NCBI GenBank assembly: GCA_003247575.1
Contig: QJZC01000044.1
Span: forward strand, 1 to 64,000
Direction of reading: 5' to 3'
Length of the DNA stretch: 64,000 nucleotides
Source of the DNA: Pseudomonadota bacterium
GTDB taxonomy: Bacteria; Myxococcota_A; UBA9160; SZUA-336
Part shown: in pieces, positions 1 through 8,800 of the stretch
Layout: each line of letters begins with the position of its first letter
Numbering within the stretch: position 1 is the first letter of the stretch
Notes under the pieces: model-generated
What the model saw: only the letters and a program-made list of their open reading frames with translations
What the model was told of the DNA's origin: nothing
Databases searched by the model: none
Translations under genes and position numbers: made by a program

Positions 1-134
1 ACTTGTGTTCCTCGGAGCATCTTCTGGTATACGTAAACCCAGATGATGGTGGACGTACCGGGGGGTAAGTGGTTGGACGCCGTCATGCGCAAGCGCGAGA
101 GCTGTTGATCTGATCTCTCGCTTGCTTCCGCCGC

Positions 135-157
135 CGTCTCGGGCTCGGCCCGAGACG
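135..157. terminator. GC-rich hairpin downstream of the DUF4202 gene
   Basis: A perfect 10-bp inverted repeat (CGTCTCGGGC / GCCCGAGACG) with a 3-nt TCG loop lies about 25 nt beyond the stop of the minus-strand gene at 182-898. No T-run follows on either strand, so it is a candidate terminator or mRNA-stabilising hairpin only. The first 134 bases hold no gene I can support; the reading frames there close at 36, 45 and 66, so at most the last few codons of an upstream gene are present. Confidence 0.45.
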
Positions 158-181
158 CGCTGGCGGAACCGAGTCGCACTC

Positions 182-898
182 CTAGCGAAGCTCTGCGCGG
201 ACCTTGGTGAGCAACCTGCGGGAGCGGGTCCCCACGTGGAGCGAGTAGGCGAACTCGAGTGCTCGCGGGCTCATCTTCGCGATCGTGCGGCGGACGATCT
301 CGATGAACTTTTCATCCGACGTGGTTTCTGCGAGCGGTTCGAGCTGGGTTTCGAAGAACGTCAAACCGATCGCGTCTTGTAGCACCTGTGCCTCGGGATC
401 GTGTTCGAGTCCTCGTTGGCGGACGAGCGCCTGCACACGCAGGATCGTGTCCTCTGGATAGCCTTCACCCGCGAGTAGGATTCCCGTCTGCTCTGCATGG
501 AACTGGAGCAGGCGGTTCCGCCAGCGGGCGTAGCCGGTGTTGCCGGCGGGGAACGTGGAGCGCGGAACTGCCCAGCGACGAATGTGGTGCGCGCGTGCGG
601 CCAGTCGCAGTTCCAAGCTGGCGTGTGGACGCAGCAGGGATACCCAGCGGCTGACGAGTTCGGAGAGTGCGAGTTCCCGAGGTCGCTCGCGGCTGTCGAC
701 GCAGATCCAGTTCGGATCGCTCGAGTTGATCGCGTCGATACCGGCGATGGCTCGTTCGAAGCGTTCGTGTTCTCGGGGGGTAAGCCGGAATCCCGACCGA
801 TAGCTGCGACCGAGGGAGGTAGAGACGGAGTTGGGCTGCTGCATGTTGCTGGGAGGATCGATCGTTGCGGGGCCGCGTGGGGGCATGGAGTCGGTCAC
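182..898 (-). CDS. DUF4202 family protein
   Basis: A 238-residue soluble protein that matches the DUF4202 family along its length: an RFERAIAGIDAINSSDPN N-terminus, a LRLAARAHHIRRW helix with a His pair, a FPAGNTGYARWR loop and a C-terminal KMSPRALEFA motif. The biochemical role of the family is not known to me. I chose GTG at 898 because GGAGAA sits 7 nt upstream of it; ATG at 886 or 844 are alternatives without a clear ribosome binding site. Reading further upstream gives a Pro/Arg-rich stretch typical of non-coding GC-rich DNA. It is transcribed away from the sulfite reductase/enoyl-CoA hydratase pair after a 480-bp gap. Confidence 0.75.
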   Translation of the reverse strand: MTDSMPPRGPATIDPPSNMQQPNSVSTSLGRSYRSGFRLTPREHERFERAIAGIDAINSSDPNWICVDSRERPRELALSELVSRWVSLLRPHASLELRLAARAHHIRRWAVPRSTFPAGNTGYARWRNRLLQFHAEQTGILLAGEGYPEDTILRVQALVRQRGLEHDPEAQVLQDAIGLTFFETQLEPLAETTSDEKFIEIVRRTIAKMSPRALEFAYSLHVGTRSRRLLTKVRAELR

Positions 899-1381
899 GA
901 TGAAGTTCTCCGAAGCTGGGCCGTTCGGCGGCGGAGTGGGTGATGTGGATACGTGAGCACGCGGTCTTCGTGTGCTCGGGCGCATCTTCGAGCGGAGGAC
1001 CCGGGAAGCGGGGCCGTGAGCTCGAGGCCGAGACCGAAGCGTTGGCGCCGGCGAAGGGGGACGGAGCCGGGGCGTGGCCACTCGGAGACGATCGCTTCAA
1101 GAATTAGGCCAAACGCAGGGGAGGATTCGGGCCTGATTGGAGAGTGCGGGGCTGCGTCTACGGGACTGGCTTCGGGAATCGGGCCGCGGTGCGAGAGATG
1201 AGCTTGGAAGGAGTGCCCAAGCTTTCGGCTGGCCCTGCCTAGGCACCGGGCGTCGATGCGCTCTGTGCTCCCCTATGCAGGAACAGAGCGGGTTACATGT
1301 CGTATTCGATCGGAGTAACTGACTGGCTCAGTCATGTGCAGGCGGAAACGCGTGTGTCGTCGTTTCGATCGTGAGGAGAGA
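899..1381. other. Intergenic region with a short palindrome
   Basis: About 480 bp between the enoyl-CoA hydratase stop and the DUF4202 start, both on the minus strand. It should hold the DUF4202 promoter, but I cannot point to convincing -35/-10 boxes. The only structure I see is TGACTG-gct-CAGTCA at 1320-1334, about 50 nt beyond the hydratase stop; it could be a weak terminator or a protein-binding palindrome. No open frame here has coding character. Confidence 0.4.
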
Positions 1382-2149
1382 TCAGTCGAACTCTGGCTTC
1401 CGCTTCTCCAGGAATGCGCCTGTTCCCTCGCGCATCTCGCTCGTGCCACACGCCTGGCCAAAGAGCTGTGCCTCGATCTCGAGTCCTGCTTCGAGGCTGC
1501 CTTCGAGCCCACGTTCGATCGCGCGTAGCGAGGCGGCGAGTGCGGCGGGACCATTCTCGAGTGCTAGTTCCAGGATCGACCGCGCACGCGTCAGCAGCGC
1601 GTCGGGTTCGACGACCTCGTTGATCAGCCCGATGCGCAACGCTTCGTCTGCTCGGATGGGCCGTCCGGTGAGAATGAGCTCCGTTGCGACGGTTCTCCCG
1701 ACGAGCCGTGGGAGGCGCTGTGTTCCGCCGAAGCCAGGAGGAATGCCGAGCTTGACCTCGGGCTGCCCGAAGCGGGCCTTCTCCGAGGCGATGCGCAGAT
1801 GACAGCTCATCGCCAGCTCGCAGCCGCCTCCCAGTGCGAAGCCGTTGACGGCAGCCAGAACGGGCTTTCCCATGGCTTCGATGTGCGAGAATACGGCTTG
1901 CCCGTGCCGCGCGAAGGCGAGGCCCGTCTCCGCGACCAGCTTGGAGATCTCGTCGATGTCCGCGCCCGCGGCGAAGGCGCGCCCGGCGCCCGTGATGATG
2001 ACCGCGCGTATGTCGGAGCGTCGCTCCGTTTCCGTGATCGCTCCGTCCAGTTCGGTCAGAACTGACTGGGACAGTGAGTTGAGTGTATCCGGACGATTCA
2101 GTGTGACAGTGGCGACGCGTCCGTCGACCTGGAGCTCGATGTCTGCCAT
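1382..2149 (-). CDS. Enoyl-CoA hydratase/isomerase family protein
   Basis: A 255-residue crotonase-fold protein of normal length. The oxyanion-hole segment AFAAGADIDE (about 58-67) and the GGGCELAM segment are intact, and both catalytic glutamates of true enoyl-CoA hydratases are present (E111 in GGGCELAM, E131 in GQPEVKLGI), so hydration of trans-2-enoyl-CoA in fatty-acid or amino-acid breakdown is likely; exact chain-length preference cannot be read from the sequence. Its ATG overlaps the stop of the sulfite reductase gene as TGATG, indicating translational coupling. That pairing makes no obvious metabolic sense. No acyl-CoA dehydrogenase or thiolase lies nearby. Confidence 0.88.
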   Translation of the reverse strand: MADIELQVDGRVATVTLNRPDTLNSLSQSVLTELDGAITETERRSDIRAVIITGAGRAFAAGADIDEISKLVAETGLAFARHGQAVFSHIEAMGKPVLAAVNGFALGGGCELAMSCHLRIASEKARFGQPEVKLGIPPGFGGTQRLPRLVGRTVATELILTGRPIRADEALRIGLINEVVEPDALLTRARSILELALENGPAALAASLRAIERGLEGSLEAGLEIEAQLFGQACGTSEMREGTGAFLEKRKPEFD

Positions 2150-3936
2150 CAGTCCGAGAATCCCACCCAGCTCTTGAGCTGTTCGATGGGAGTCTCGTGC
2201 AGGAAATCGCCCGCGGGCATGTCTGCGCCGTGCTCGCGAATCGACCGGGCGATACCGACCAGCACCTCGCCGAGCTGGTTTGCCGGCACGCGCTCGTAGA
2301 GAACCTTCCCGATGCGGCTCCCGTCGCGGGCTCCGCCCACCTGAATGATGTGGTCGTTCTTGCCGTAGCCGATGATGCCGATCTCGGCGCTGGGGGGGCG
2401 TGAACAGGAGTTCGGGCAGCCCGAGATGCGCACCACGACGTCGAGGTCCCCGAATCCAGCTCCTTCGATCGCGGACATGAGCTGCGGGAGCGCGTGCTCC
2501 GCATCCGACATCGCGAGCCCGCAGGTGGGCTTGGCCGGGCAAGCCAGCGCCTGCCGGCGCATGCGCGAGGACAGCGAGGGCTCCACCGCCACTCCGTGTG
2601 CTGAGAGAATCTCCTCTACCCGTGCGCGCGACGTTCCCGGCACGTGGCAGAGCAGGAGGTCCTGGTTCCCGGTCAGTCGGACTCCGAGCCCCAGCTCCTC
2701 GACCACGCTGCGAACTGCGCTGCGGGCCTGACACTCGTTCGTGTCGCGCAGGCGGCCGGACTGAACCGCCAGGCCGAGCGTCCAGAGATCGTCGCCCGCC
2801 TGCCGGTTCCAGCCGTGGAAGAAGCGGTTGGGCGGGAGGGGGCAGGGGGTCGTCTCGCTGAGCTCGAGCTCGAAGCGCTCGCGCAGCATAGATCGGACCG
2901 TGTCGACTCCGAGGCGCCGGAGCGTGTACTTGAGCCGCGCTTGCCGGCGGTTCTTGCGTTCCCCGTGTTCCTTCTGGATGATCGCGATCCCACGTACTGC
3001 GGCCACGCACTGCTCCCGAGGGATCCTGCCGAGGTAGAGGCCGAGGTGCTGCTGGGTACTCGGGTTGTTGTGCGTGACTCCGAGCCCGCCGCCAGCGTAG
3101 AGATCGTAGAAGTCTGCTCGCCCCGCCTCGGGTACCGCGACGAGACCCACGTCCTGGGTCAGGACGTCCACGGAGCCGTCGTGCGGGTGCGCGATGCCGA
3201 CTTTGAATTTTCGGGGTAGGTAATGCTTTCCGTAGATCGGCTCGTCTTCCTCGAGCGGAACTGTTCGCTCCGATGTCGGATCGAAAACGAAGATCTGCCG
3301 ATACGCGCTGGCTCCCGCCTTGGGGGCTAGCTCGTCTGCGATGCCATACGCGATCGCACGCGAATTGAGCGGCAGCTCTGGGTCGAGGTCGTCGAAGGGG
3401 CTGCACATGGTGTTGCGATTCACGTCGCCACAGGCTCCGAGAGTAGACAGGCGATAGCCCCGGTCTCGGTACTCACGGTTCAGGAACTCGATCAGCGGCT
3501 GCAGGGTCTTGCCGGTGACGTGGTGGTATTGGATCGCCTGACGCGTCGTGAGACGCAGCGTGCCGTCGGCGAAGCGGTCACAGGCATCGTCGAGTGCCGC
3601 CCACTGCTCGGGCGAGATCTCACCACCAGCTGGGCACTTGATGCGCACCATGAAGATGTACGCGCCGCTCTTGCGCCCGTCGATGCGTTCCTGCTGCTTG
3701 TAGATGCCGAAGTGCTTGGATAGGTCGGCCGCCGCTCCGGACAGGGTCTCGACGTCGCCGCGCAAGAGCGCGTCGATCTCCGATGCAAACGAGTGTCGGT
3801 CCTTGCCGGTGACCCAGAACAGCCCGGCGCTCTGCGCCTTGAGCTTCTCGACCTTGGACATCTGGTCGACAGAGTGGCTCAGCAGGGTGACGGCGCTGTC
3901 TGCAGCGGGATTGGTCTTCGGGGGGTGTTGCGACAT
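2149..3936 (-). CDS. Siroheme/4Fe-4S nitrite or sulfite reductase
   Basis: About 595 residues with the two-repeat layout of siroheme sulfite/nitrite reductases (ferredoxin-like half-domains plus catalytic halves). The cluster/siroheme ligands are visible as ACPAKPTC (C-x5-C, around residue 466) and SGCPNSC (C-x3-C, around 510), the CysI-type arrangement. TLGACGDVNRNTMC (substrate/siroheme pocket) is present. The motif set favours sulfite reduction to sulfide in assimilation, but nitrite reduction cannot be excluded; the electron donor (ferredoxin or a separate flavoprotein) is unknown because no CysJ is nearby. I start at ATG 3936, where similarity-like composition begins; no strong ribosome binding site is visible, and an in-frame ATG at 4062 would add 42 unlikely residues. 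Confidence 0.85.
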   Translation of the reverse strand: MSQHPPKTNPAADSAVTLLSHSVDQMSKVEKLKAQSAGLFWVTGKDRHSFASEIDALLRGDVETLSGAAADLSKHFGIYKQQERIDGRKSGAYIFMVRIKCPAGGEISPEQWAALDDACDRFADGTLRLTTRQAIQYHHVTGKTLQPLIEFLNREYRDRGYRLSTLGACGDVNRNTMCSPFDDLDPELPLNSRAIAYGIADELAPKAGASAYRQIFVFDPTSERTVPLEEDEPIYGKHYLPRKFKVGIAHPHDGSVDVLTQDVGLVAVPEAGRADFYDLYAGGGLGVTHNNPSTQQHLGLYLGRIPREQCVAAVRGIAIIQKEHGERKNRRQARLKYTLRRLGVDTVRSMLRERFELELSETTPCPLPPNRFFHGWNRQAGDDLWTLGLAVQSGRLRDTNECQARSAVRSVVEELGLGVRLTGNQDLLLCHVPGTSRARVEEILSAHGVAVEPSLSSRMRRQALACPAKPTCGLAMSDAEHALPQLMSAIEGAGFGDLDVVVRISGCPNSCSRPPSAEIGIIGYGKNDHIIQVGGARDGSRIGKVLYERVPANQLGEVLVGIARSIREHGADMPAGDFLHETPIEQLKSWVGFSD

Positions 3937-4074
3937 AATACTACGGTAGCAGAGTCGGGTACGGGCCAGCCATTTCTTGACGATTTCATGCTGGAATTGC
4001 GGATTCGCAGTTGGCAGAGCCCTCTGCGTGCGCCGCACCGCCTCTGTCGGCTCCTTTTGCAAGTAGCGAGAAGG

Positions 4075-4120
4075 CCGCCCTCGATGACCGGTACTGCGTC
4101 CCTACGCGACCGGAGGGCGG
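4075..4120 (-). terminator. Structured hairpin between pyruvate kinase and sulfite reductase
   Basis: An 8-bp perfect stem (CCGCCCTC at 4075-4082 with GAGGGCGG at 4113-4120) encloses two further short stems, CGGT/ACCG and GCGT/ACGC, capped by CCCT. It starts 39 nt after the pyruvate kinase stop. It can be the pyruvate kinase terminator or a 5' leader element of the sulfite reductase gene about 140 nt downstream. There is no proper U-tract. Confidence 0.45.
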
Positions 4121-4158
4121 GGATCTGGGCGACTACTCGGATCGGCGCGAGTGCTGAG

Positions 4159-5592
4159 TCAGCGTCCCGGGTCGATTGACCACTCGTCGAGATCGCCGAC
4201 CCGCGCCAGCGCCATCCACGGGATGCGCCGTCCATCGCCGGCGGTGTGGCGCATGAGAAGCAGCAAGTCCTGTGCATCGAGCGGCCCGATGCGCGCCTCG
4301 AGCTGATCCAAGGTGATTCGCCCACGCGGAGCATAGATCGGTTCGATCCCATACGGTAGTGCCAGGCGACGATAGGATTCAGGCGAACGCGTGGGCGTCA
4401 CGATTGGAACCGTGGGGCGTTGCTGGGACAGGAGGCGTGCTGCCAGCCCGCCCTTCGACCAGGTGATGATGCCGCGTGCACTCACTTCGCGTGCGGTGCG
4501 AACCGCGGCGCGCGCGAAGACCATCAGCTCGCGGAGCTCGGAGGGGCCCGTCAGGTCATCCGGTGCGGATCGGTCGGGGTACGCGGCTTCGATCTCGAGG
4601 ATGATCCGGGACATCGCGGTGCAGGCGCGCACGGGGTCGACCCCTACCGCCGTCTCGTCGGAGAGCATCACGGCGTCCGTGCCATCGAGCACGGCGTTGG
4701 CTACGTCGGTTGCCTCGGCGCGCGTGGGTCTCGAGGCGGTGACCATCGACTGGAGCATCTGAGTCGCCGTGATGACCGGGCGGCCAGCGCGCTGTGCCTC
4801 GCGCACGATCCGCTTTTGGGCGGCGGGTACGCGCTCGTAGGGAATCTCTAGCGAGAGATCCCCGCGTGCGACCATGACTGCGTGTGTCAGTTCCAGGATG
4901 CCGGATAGGTTTTCGAGTGCGACCGCGGTCTCGATCTTTGCGATCAACGGGGTTTGCTGTCCGAGTTGGCGAAGCTTGCGGCGCACCGCCGCCAGGTCGT
5001 CATGCGTGCGCACATAGGACACGCCCACGAAGTCGATTCCGAGCTCTGCACCGAGTTCGAGCGCGAGGTGGTCCCGCTCTTCGAGGATTGGCCGTTCGGA
5101 GACGACGCCCGAGGCGTTGATGCCCTTCCCGCTCGAAATATCCCCGCCCACTACCACGTTGCAATGGATCTCGTGGCCCGAGATCTCGCGAACCTCGAGA
5201 TCGACCGCGCCGTCGCCCAGAAGAATCGTGCCGCCGGGACGCACCTCCTTGGGGAGATAGGGGTCGGGAGCGGGCAGGTGGGTGTCTCGGCCCTGTTGCG
5301 TGCCACAGTCGATCGTGACTTCCTGGCCCACCGACAGACGTACGGGGCCATCCAGGATCTCTCCCAGTCGCAGCTTGGGCCCAGGGAGATCCTGCAGGAT
5401 GGCGACTGGGCGCTGGCAGCGCTCTTCCGCGGCGCGTATGCGCGCGACGGTCTCGCGGTGTTGATCTGCGCTCCCGTGCGCGAAATTCAAGCGCGCCACG
5501 CGCATGCCCGCGCGTACCAGCGACTCGATGACTTCCGGATCTCGACTGGCGGGGCCGATCGTGCACACGATTTGGGCGCGGCGGTTCCTCAT
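4159..5592 (-). CDS. pyk: Pyruvate kinase
   Basis: A 477-residue pyruvate kinase (phosphoenolpyruvate + ADP to pyruvate + ATP, glycolysis, cytosol). The catalytic lysine is in IAKIETAVAL, the Mg2+ site in MVARGDLSLEIP, and the family signature in ITATQMLQSM followed by SRPTRAEATDVANAVLDGTD. The segment at the monovalent-cation site reads DLPGPKLRL, with Leu, Pro, Lys and Leu where K+-dependent enzymes have Thr, Lys, Glu and Thr; RLNFAHG also replaces the Ser K+ ligand by Ala. This is the pattern known for K+-independent pyruvate kinases. A strong ribosome binding site (AAAGGGAGG) precedes the ATG. The gene is divergent from the aldolase gene, sharing a 207-bp promoter region. Confidence 0.95.
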   Translation of the reverse strand: MRNRRAQIVCTIGPASRDPEVIESLVRAGMRVARLNFAHGSADQHRETVARIRAAEERCQRPVAILQDLPGPKLRLGEILDGPVRLSVGQEVTIDCGTQQGRDTHLPAPDPYLPKEVRPGGTILLGDGAVDLEVREISGHEIHCNVVVGGDISSGKGINASGVVSERPILEERDHLALELGAELGIDFVGVSYVRTHDDLAAVRRKLRQLGQQTPLIAKIETAVALENLSGILELTHAVMVARGDLSLEIPYERVPAAQKRIVREAQRAGRPVITATQMLQSMVTASRPTRAEATDVANAVLDGTDAVMLSDETAVGVDPVRACTAMSRIILEIEAAYPDRSAPDDLTGPSELRELMVFARAAVRTAREVSARGIITWSKGGLAARLLSQQRPTVPIVTPTRSPESYRRLALPYGIEPIYAPRGRITLDQLEARIGPLDAQDLLLLMRHTAGDGRRIPWMALARVGDLDEWSIDPGR

Positions 5593-5799
5593 CCGGCTTC
5601 CTCCCTTTGGAGAAAGGTAACGGCTCTATGAACCTCTGCCTGGAGGAGCACCGGAGCGCTCGGTGATGAGCTAGACTCGGCGCTGCTTCCTCAGTCGGGC
5701 GTGCCGATGCAGGCACGCATTTGGAGCGAGACCAGCGAGCCAAGAGATGCGCTGGCACGACCATCGAGGGTCGTGAACAGGCGCTTGGAGGACGAAGTC

Positions 5800-6723
5800 G
5801 TGACGACGAAGCGGGTCAAGGAGATTCTGTCCTGGTACGCCTCGGACAACCCGGGGACGTTGGCCAATATCGCGCGCATGCTGAACCACGGGCGCCTGGG
5901 TGGTACAGGGCGTCTGGTCATCCTGCCCGTCGATCAAGGGTTCGAGCACGGTCCGGCTCGCAGCTTTGCCAAGAACGCTGCAGGCTATGACCCCCGCTAT
6001 CACTTCGAGCTGGGGATCGAGGCCGGCTGCAATGCATACGCAGCGCCCCTCGGCTTCCTCGAGGCGGGTGCCGCCGAGTTCGCCGGGGACATCCCACTGA
6101 TCCTGAAGCTCAACAACTCGGATTCGCTCGTATCGGGGAGTGACCCGTGCCCAGCGGTCACGGGCTCGGTGCAGGACGCACTGCGGCTCGGTTGCGCGGC
6201 GATCGGCTACACGATCTACCCGGGCTCGAGTGCGCGCAACGAGATGTACGAGCATCTACGCGAACTCACCGAAGAAGCGAAGGCTTGCGGGCTCGCGGTC
6301 GTGGTCTGGTCGTACCCGCGCGGGGCGTCGCTCTCCAAGCAGGGTGAGACGGCGATCGACGTGGTTGCCTACGCCGCGCAGATCGCCGCACAGCTCGGTG
6401 CACACCTGATCAAGGTGAAGCCTCCGACGGAGCACATCGAGCAGGCCGAGGCGCGGAAGGTCTACGAGAGCGAGGGGATTCCCATCGCGAGCCTTGCGGA
6501 CCGCATTCGACACGTGGTGCAGAGCGCTTTTTGCGGGCGCCGCATCGTGATCTTCTCCGGTGGCGCGGCCAAGGGGCGCGACGAGGTGTTGGCCGAGATT
6601 CGCCAGATCGCCGAGGGCGGTGGCTTCGGGTCGATCGTTGGACGCAACTCCTTCCAGCGCCAGAAGACCGAGGGTATCGAGCTGCTGCACGAGATCATGG
6701 AGATCTATCGCGAGCACACGTGA
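5800..6723 (+). CDS. fbaB: Class I fructose-bisphosphate aldolase (DhnA/FbaB type)
   Basis: A 307-residue aldolase of the archaeal/DhnA class I family, which cleaves fructose 1,6-bisphosphate to dihydroxyacetone phosphate and glyceraldehyde 3-phosphate through a Schiff-base lysine; LIKVKPPTEH carries the expected lysine. Other family blocks are LVILPVDQGFEHGPARSF, KLNNSDSL, VWSYPRG and the phosphate-binding IVGRNSFQR. I chose GTG 5800 because GGAGGA lies 7 nt upstream and because homologues begin with TxRVKEILSWYxSDNPG; an ATG at 5701 would add 33 unlike residues. It is divergent from pyruvate kinase and followed at once by rpiB, so a central-carbon operon is likely. Confidence 0.93.
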   Translation: MTTKRVKEILSWYASDNPGTLANIARMLNHGRLGGTGRLVILPVDQGFEHGPARSFAKNAAGYDPRYHFELGIEAGCNAYAAPLGFLEAGAAEFAGDIPLILKLNNSDSLVSGSDPCPAVTGSVQDALRLGCAAIGYTIYPGSSARNEMYEHLRELTEEAKACGLAVVVWSYPRGASLSKQGETAIDVVAYAAQIAAQLGAHLIKVKPPTEHIEQAEARKVYESEGIPIASLADRIRHVVQSAFCGRRIVIFSGGAAKGRDEVLAEIRQIAEGGGFGSIVGRNSFQRQKTEGIELLHEIMEIYREHT

Positions 6724-6734
6724 GGTCGATGCCG

Positions 6735-7178
6735 ATGCGAATTGCGATCGCTGCCGATCACGGCGGTCTGAAGGCCAAGAACTTCCTCGTGGCCGAGCTC
6801 CGAAAGCTCGGCCACGAGGTCGTGGACTTCGGCACACACGAGGAAAGTTCCTGCGACTATCCCGACTTCGGAATTCCAGCCGCCCAAAGTGTGGCCGCAG
6901 GGAGCGCGGAGCGAGGCGTGCTGGTCTGCACCAATGGGATCGGTATGAGCATGCTGGCGAACCGCATTCACGGAATCCGCGCCGCTCTGGTCTACAACGA
7001 GCGCACCGCGGAGCGCACGCGTCAGCATCACGACTCGAACGTGTTGTGTCTCGGAGGGGGCGAGTTCTCCGAGGAGGAACTGCTGCGATTTACCAGGATT
7101 TGGCTCGAGACCGAGTTCGAGGGTGGGCGGCATGCGCGCCGCATTGGCAAGTTCGAGTCCCTGGAGCGCTCCTGCTGA
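6735..7178 (+). CDS. rpiB: Ribose 5-phosphate isomerase B
   Basis: A 147-residue RpiB/LacAB-type sugar-phosphate isomerase (ribose 5-phosphate to ribulose 5-phosphate, pentose phosphate pathway). Diagnostic blocks are IAIAADHGG at the N-terminus, the catalytic-cysteine loop LVCTNGIGMSMLANR, the RQHHDSNV motif with the catalytic His, and the C-terminal EFEGGRHARRI. The cysteine loop reads CTNGIG where E. coli has CGTGVG. ATG 6735 is preferred over ATG 6729 because GAGG at 6722-6725, overlapping the aldolase stop, is 9 nt from it. Tight spacing to the aldolase gene implies cotranscription. Confidence 0.92.
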   Translation: MRIAIAADHGGLKAKNFLVAELRKLGHEVVDFGTHEESSCDYPDFGIPAAQSVAAGSAERGVLVCTNGIGMSMLANRIHGIRAALVYNERTAERTRQHHDSNVLCLGGGEFSEEELLRFTRIWLETEFEGGRHARRIGKFESLERSC

Positions 7179-7212
7179 TCCGCTCCTCTGTCGATCCAGA
7201 GTGGCGAGGCGT

Positions 7213-7641
7213 TCAGCCGCGGGTGCGTCCGAGTTTGAGTATGCGCTCGTAGTGCTCGCGGCTGAGCGGGATCACCGACAGCCGCGAGCGTCGAATCAGC
7301 GCGATTCCCTCGAGCTCGGGGTCCTGCTTTATCGTGGCTAGCGAGACGGGCTCACGCAGCTCGCGCACGGGCTTCAGGTCCACCGCCACCCAGCGCTCGT
7401 CGTCGGTGGTCGGATCGGGGTACGCGGTGCGCGTGACCTCTGCGATCCCGACCACTTCCTTGCCCTCGTTCGAGTGGTAGAACAGCACTCGATCGCCTAG
7501 CGCCATCGTGCGCAGGTTGTTGCGTGCTTCGGCGTTGCGGACGCCGTCCCAGTACGTACTCCCGTCTTCGACGAAGGTCTCCCACGCGTACTTGAACGGC
7601 TCCGACTTGGCGAGCCAGTAGGCGCGCGGCTTACGGGACAA
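7213..7641 (-). CDS. EVE-domain protein
   Basis: A 142-residue protein made of one EVE (PUA-like) domain: AYWLAKSEP at the start, YWDGVRNAEARNNLR, GDRVLFYHS and a C-terminal LIRRSRLSVIPLS. EVE domains bind modified bases in DNA or RNA; the ligand of this one is unknown. No ATG is available in the right place; I propose TTG at 7641, which overlaps the last 11 nt of the upstream oxidoreductase gene, indicating an operon. The ribosome binding site is weak, so the exact start is uncertain. It is convergent with rpiB. Confidence 0.85.
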   Translation of the reverse strand: MSRKPRAYWLAKSEPFKYAWETFVEDGSTYWDGVRNAEARNNLRTMALGDRVLFYHSNEGKEVVGIAEVTRTAYPDPTTDDERWVAVDLKPVRELREPVSLATIKQDPELEGIALIRRSRLSVIPLSREHYERILKLGRTRG

Positions 7642-8800
7642 TGCCGGAGACTGCCTTCGGTAGGTCCGTGGCGATGCGCACGATCGGAATTCCGGTCTGG
7701 GTGTTCTCGTGCATCTCGCGCATGCAGCGGGGCAAATCCTCGAAGGAGTAGATCTCCTTGTGGATCGCAGGTCGGAACACCGAGCCATACAGCTCGGTCG
7801 CTGCGTTGCATCCGGTGATCGTCTCGTAGTGGGTGTGATCGAGCGTGATCTGCTTCACGGATAGGGTGGCGGAGTTGTAGTCGACCACCCGCGAGAGCTG
7901 CCAGCCTGCGCTCACGTTGACGCCCTCGCGTGCGCACGCGGCGATGCCCGCGGAGAACACGGGCCCTCGCAGCATGTCGCACACCAGGTGCATGTCCTCG
8001 CCGTCGGTGATTTTGCGAATTTCGGTCCGGAACGCCCTGACGTCGTCTTGCGTTGCAAAGCGATTGAACGCCTTCTGGTCGATCCCTTGGATGCCGAGCT
8101 TCTCGAGTGCTTCGCGGCGAGCGGGGCTACCCGAGCAGAAGAAGGCTCTGTGCCCCTCGGCCTGTGCGAGCATCAGGAACAGCTCGGAGACGCCACCTCC
8201 GAAGCCCAGCACGTTCAGGCGGGCACGCCGCTCGCGCGGAACTTTGATCCGAAAGATTCCGAGTGCGCGGCGCCAGAGGTGGTAGGCCGTCGGTGCCCGA
8301 AGTGGAAGCGCTGCGATCTCCCACAGGTTGAGACCGCACTCGAGCGGAGCGGGAATCAGCTGCCATTCGCCGACGACCGCTTCCTCGCCATACCATCCGA
8401 TGGACTCGGGTTGGTCATACGCCCAGATGCGCGACGGGAAGCCGAAGCTGTCGGGCTCCCCATTGCAGTGCGTGATCACGATGTCTCCAGGACGAAAACG
8501 CGTGACCTCCGCGCCGACGGCGAGCACCTCGCCCAGCGCGGAGTTGCCGGGGTAGATCTTGCCTCCCCGCGCTTCGGCGATGTTCGCCGTGTCTGCCAGC
8601 GCGGCGTGATCGACGTTGTGTTCGGCCGACACCGCAAGGATTCGCATATGTACATCTCGCGGGCCCACGGCGCGGAGCTCGAGGTCGCTCAGCTCGATGA
8701 CCCGTGCGATGTCGAACTTGTTCATGTCTCCCGAGACGCGCTCGCGCTCAGCCGCGATACCCTCGGCGCGAATTGCGTACGCGCGGACACTCGATCCCAT
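7631..8800 (-). CDS. MDR-superfamily (zinc-type alcohol dehydrogenase-like) oxidoreductase
   Basis: A 389-residue medium-chain dehydrogenase/reductase. The N-terminal GroES-like half contains GDIVITHCNGEPDSF and IWAYDQP; the nucleotide-binding half has LNVLGFGGGVSELF and a following CSGSPARREALEKLGI, where a basic dinucleotide-binding region is expected. The HCNGEPD and IWAY segments recall crotonyl-CoA carboxylase/reductases, but the match is partial and I do not claim that activity. I see no clear catalytic Zn ligand set, so a zinc-independent reductase is plausible. ATG 8800 has GAGGAAGGAAG upstream. It overlaps the EVE gene downstream. Confidence 0.72.
   Translation of the reverse strand: MGSSVRAYAIRAEGIAAERERVSGDMNKFDIARVIELSDLELRAVGPRDVHMRILAVSAEHNVDHAALADTANIAEARGGKIYPGNSALGEVLAVGAEVTRFRPGDIVITHCNGEPDSFGFPSRIWAYDQPESIGWYGEEAVVGEWQLIPAPLECGLNLWEIAALPLRAPTAYHLWRRALGIFRIKVPRERRARLNVLGFGGGVSELFLMLAQAEGHRAFFCSGSPARREALEKLGIQGIDQKAFNRFATQDDVRAFRTEIRKITDGEDMHLVCDMLRGPVFSAGIAACAREGVNVSAGWQLSRVVDYNSATLSVKQITLDHTHYETITGCNAATELYGSVFRPAIHKEIYSFEDLPRCMREMHENTQTGIPIVRIATDLPKAVSGIVP

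Noticed and set aside
2150..3406. Long N-terminal extension of the enoyl-CoA hydratase frame
   Set aside because: The 419 extra residues are Arg/Pro-rich and overlap sulfite reductase; the ATG at 2149 matches normal crotonase length.
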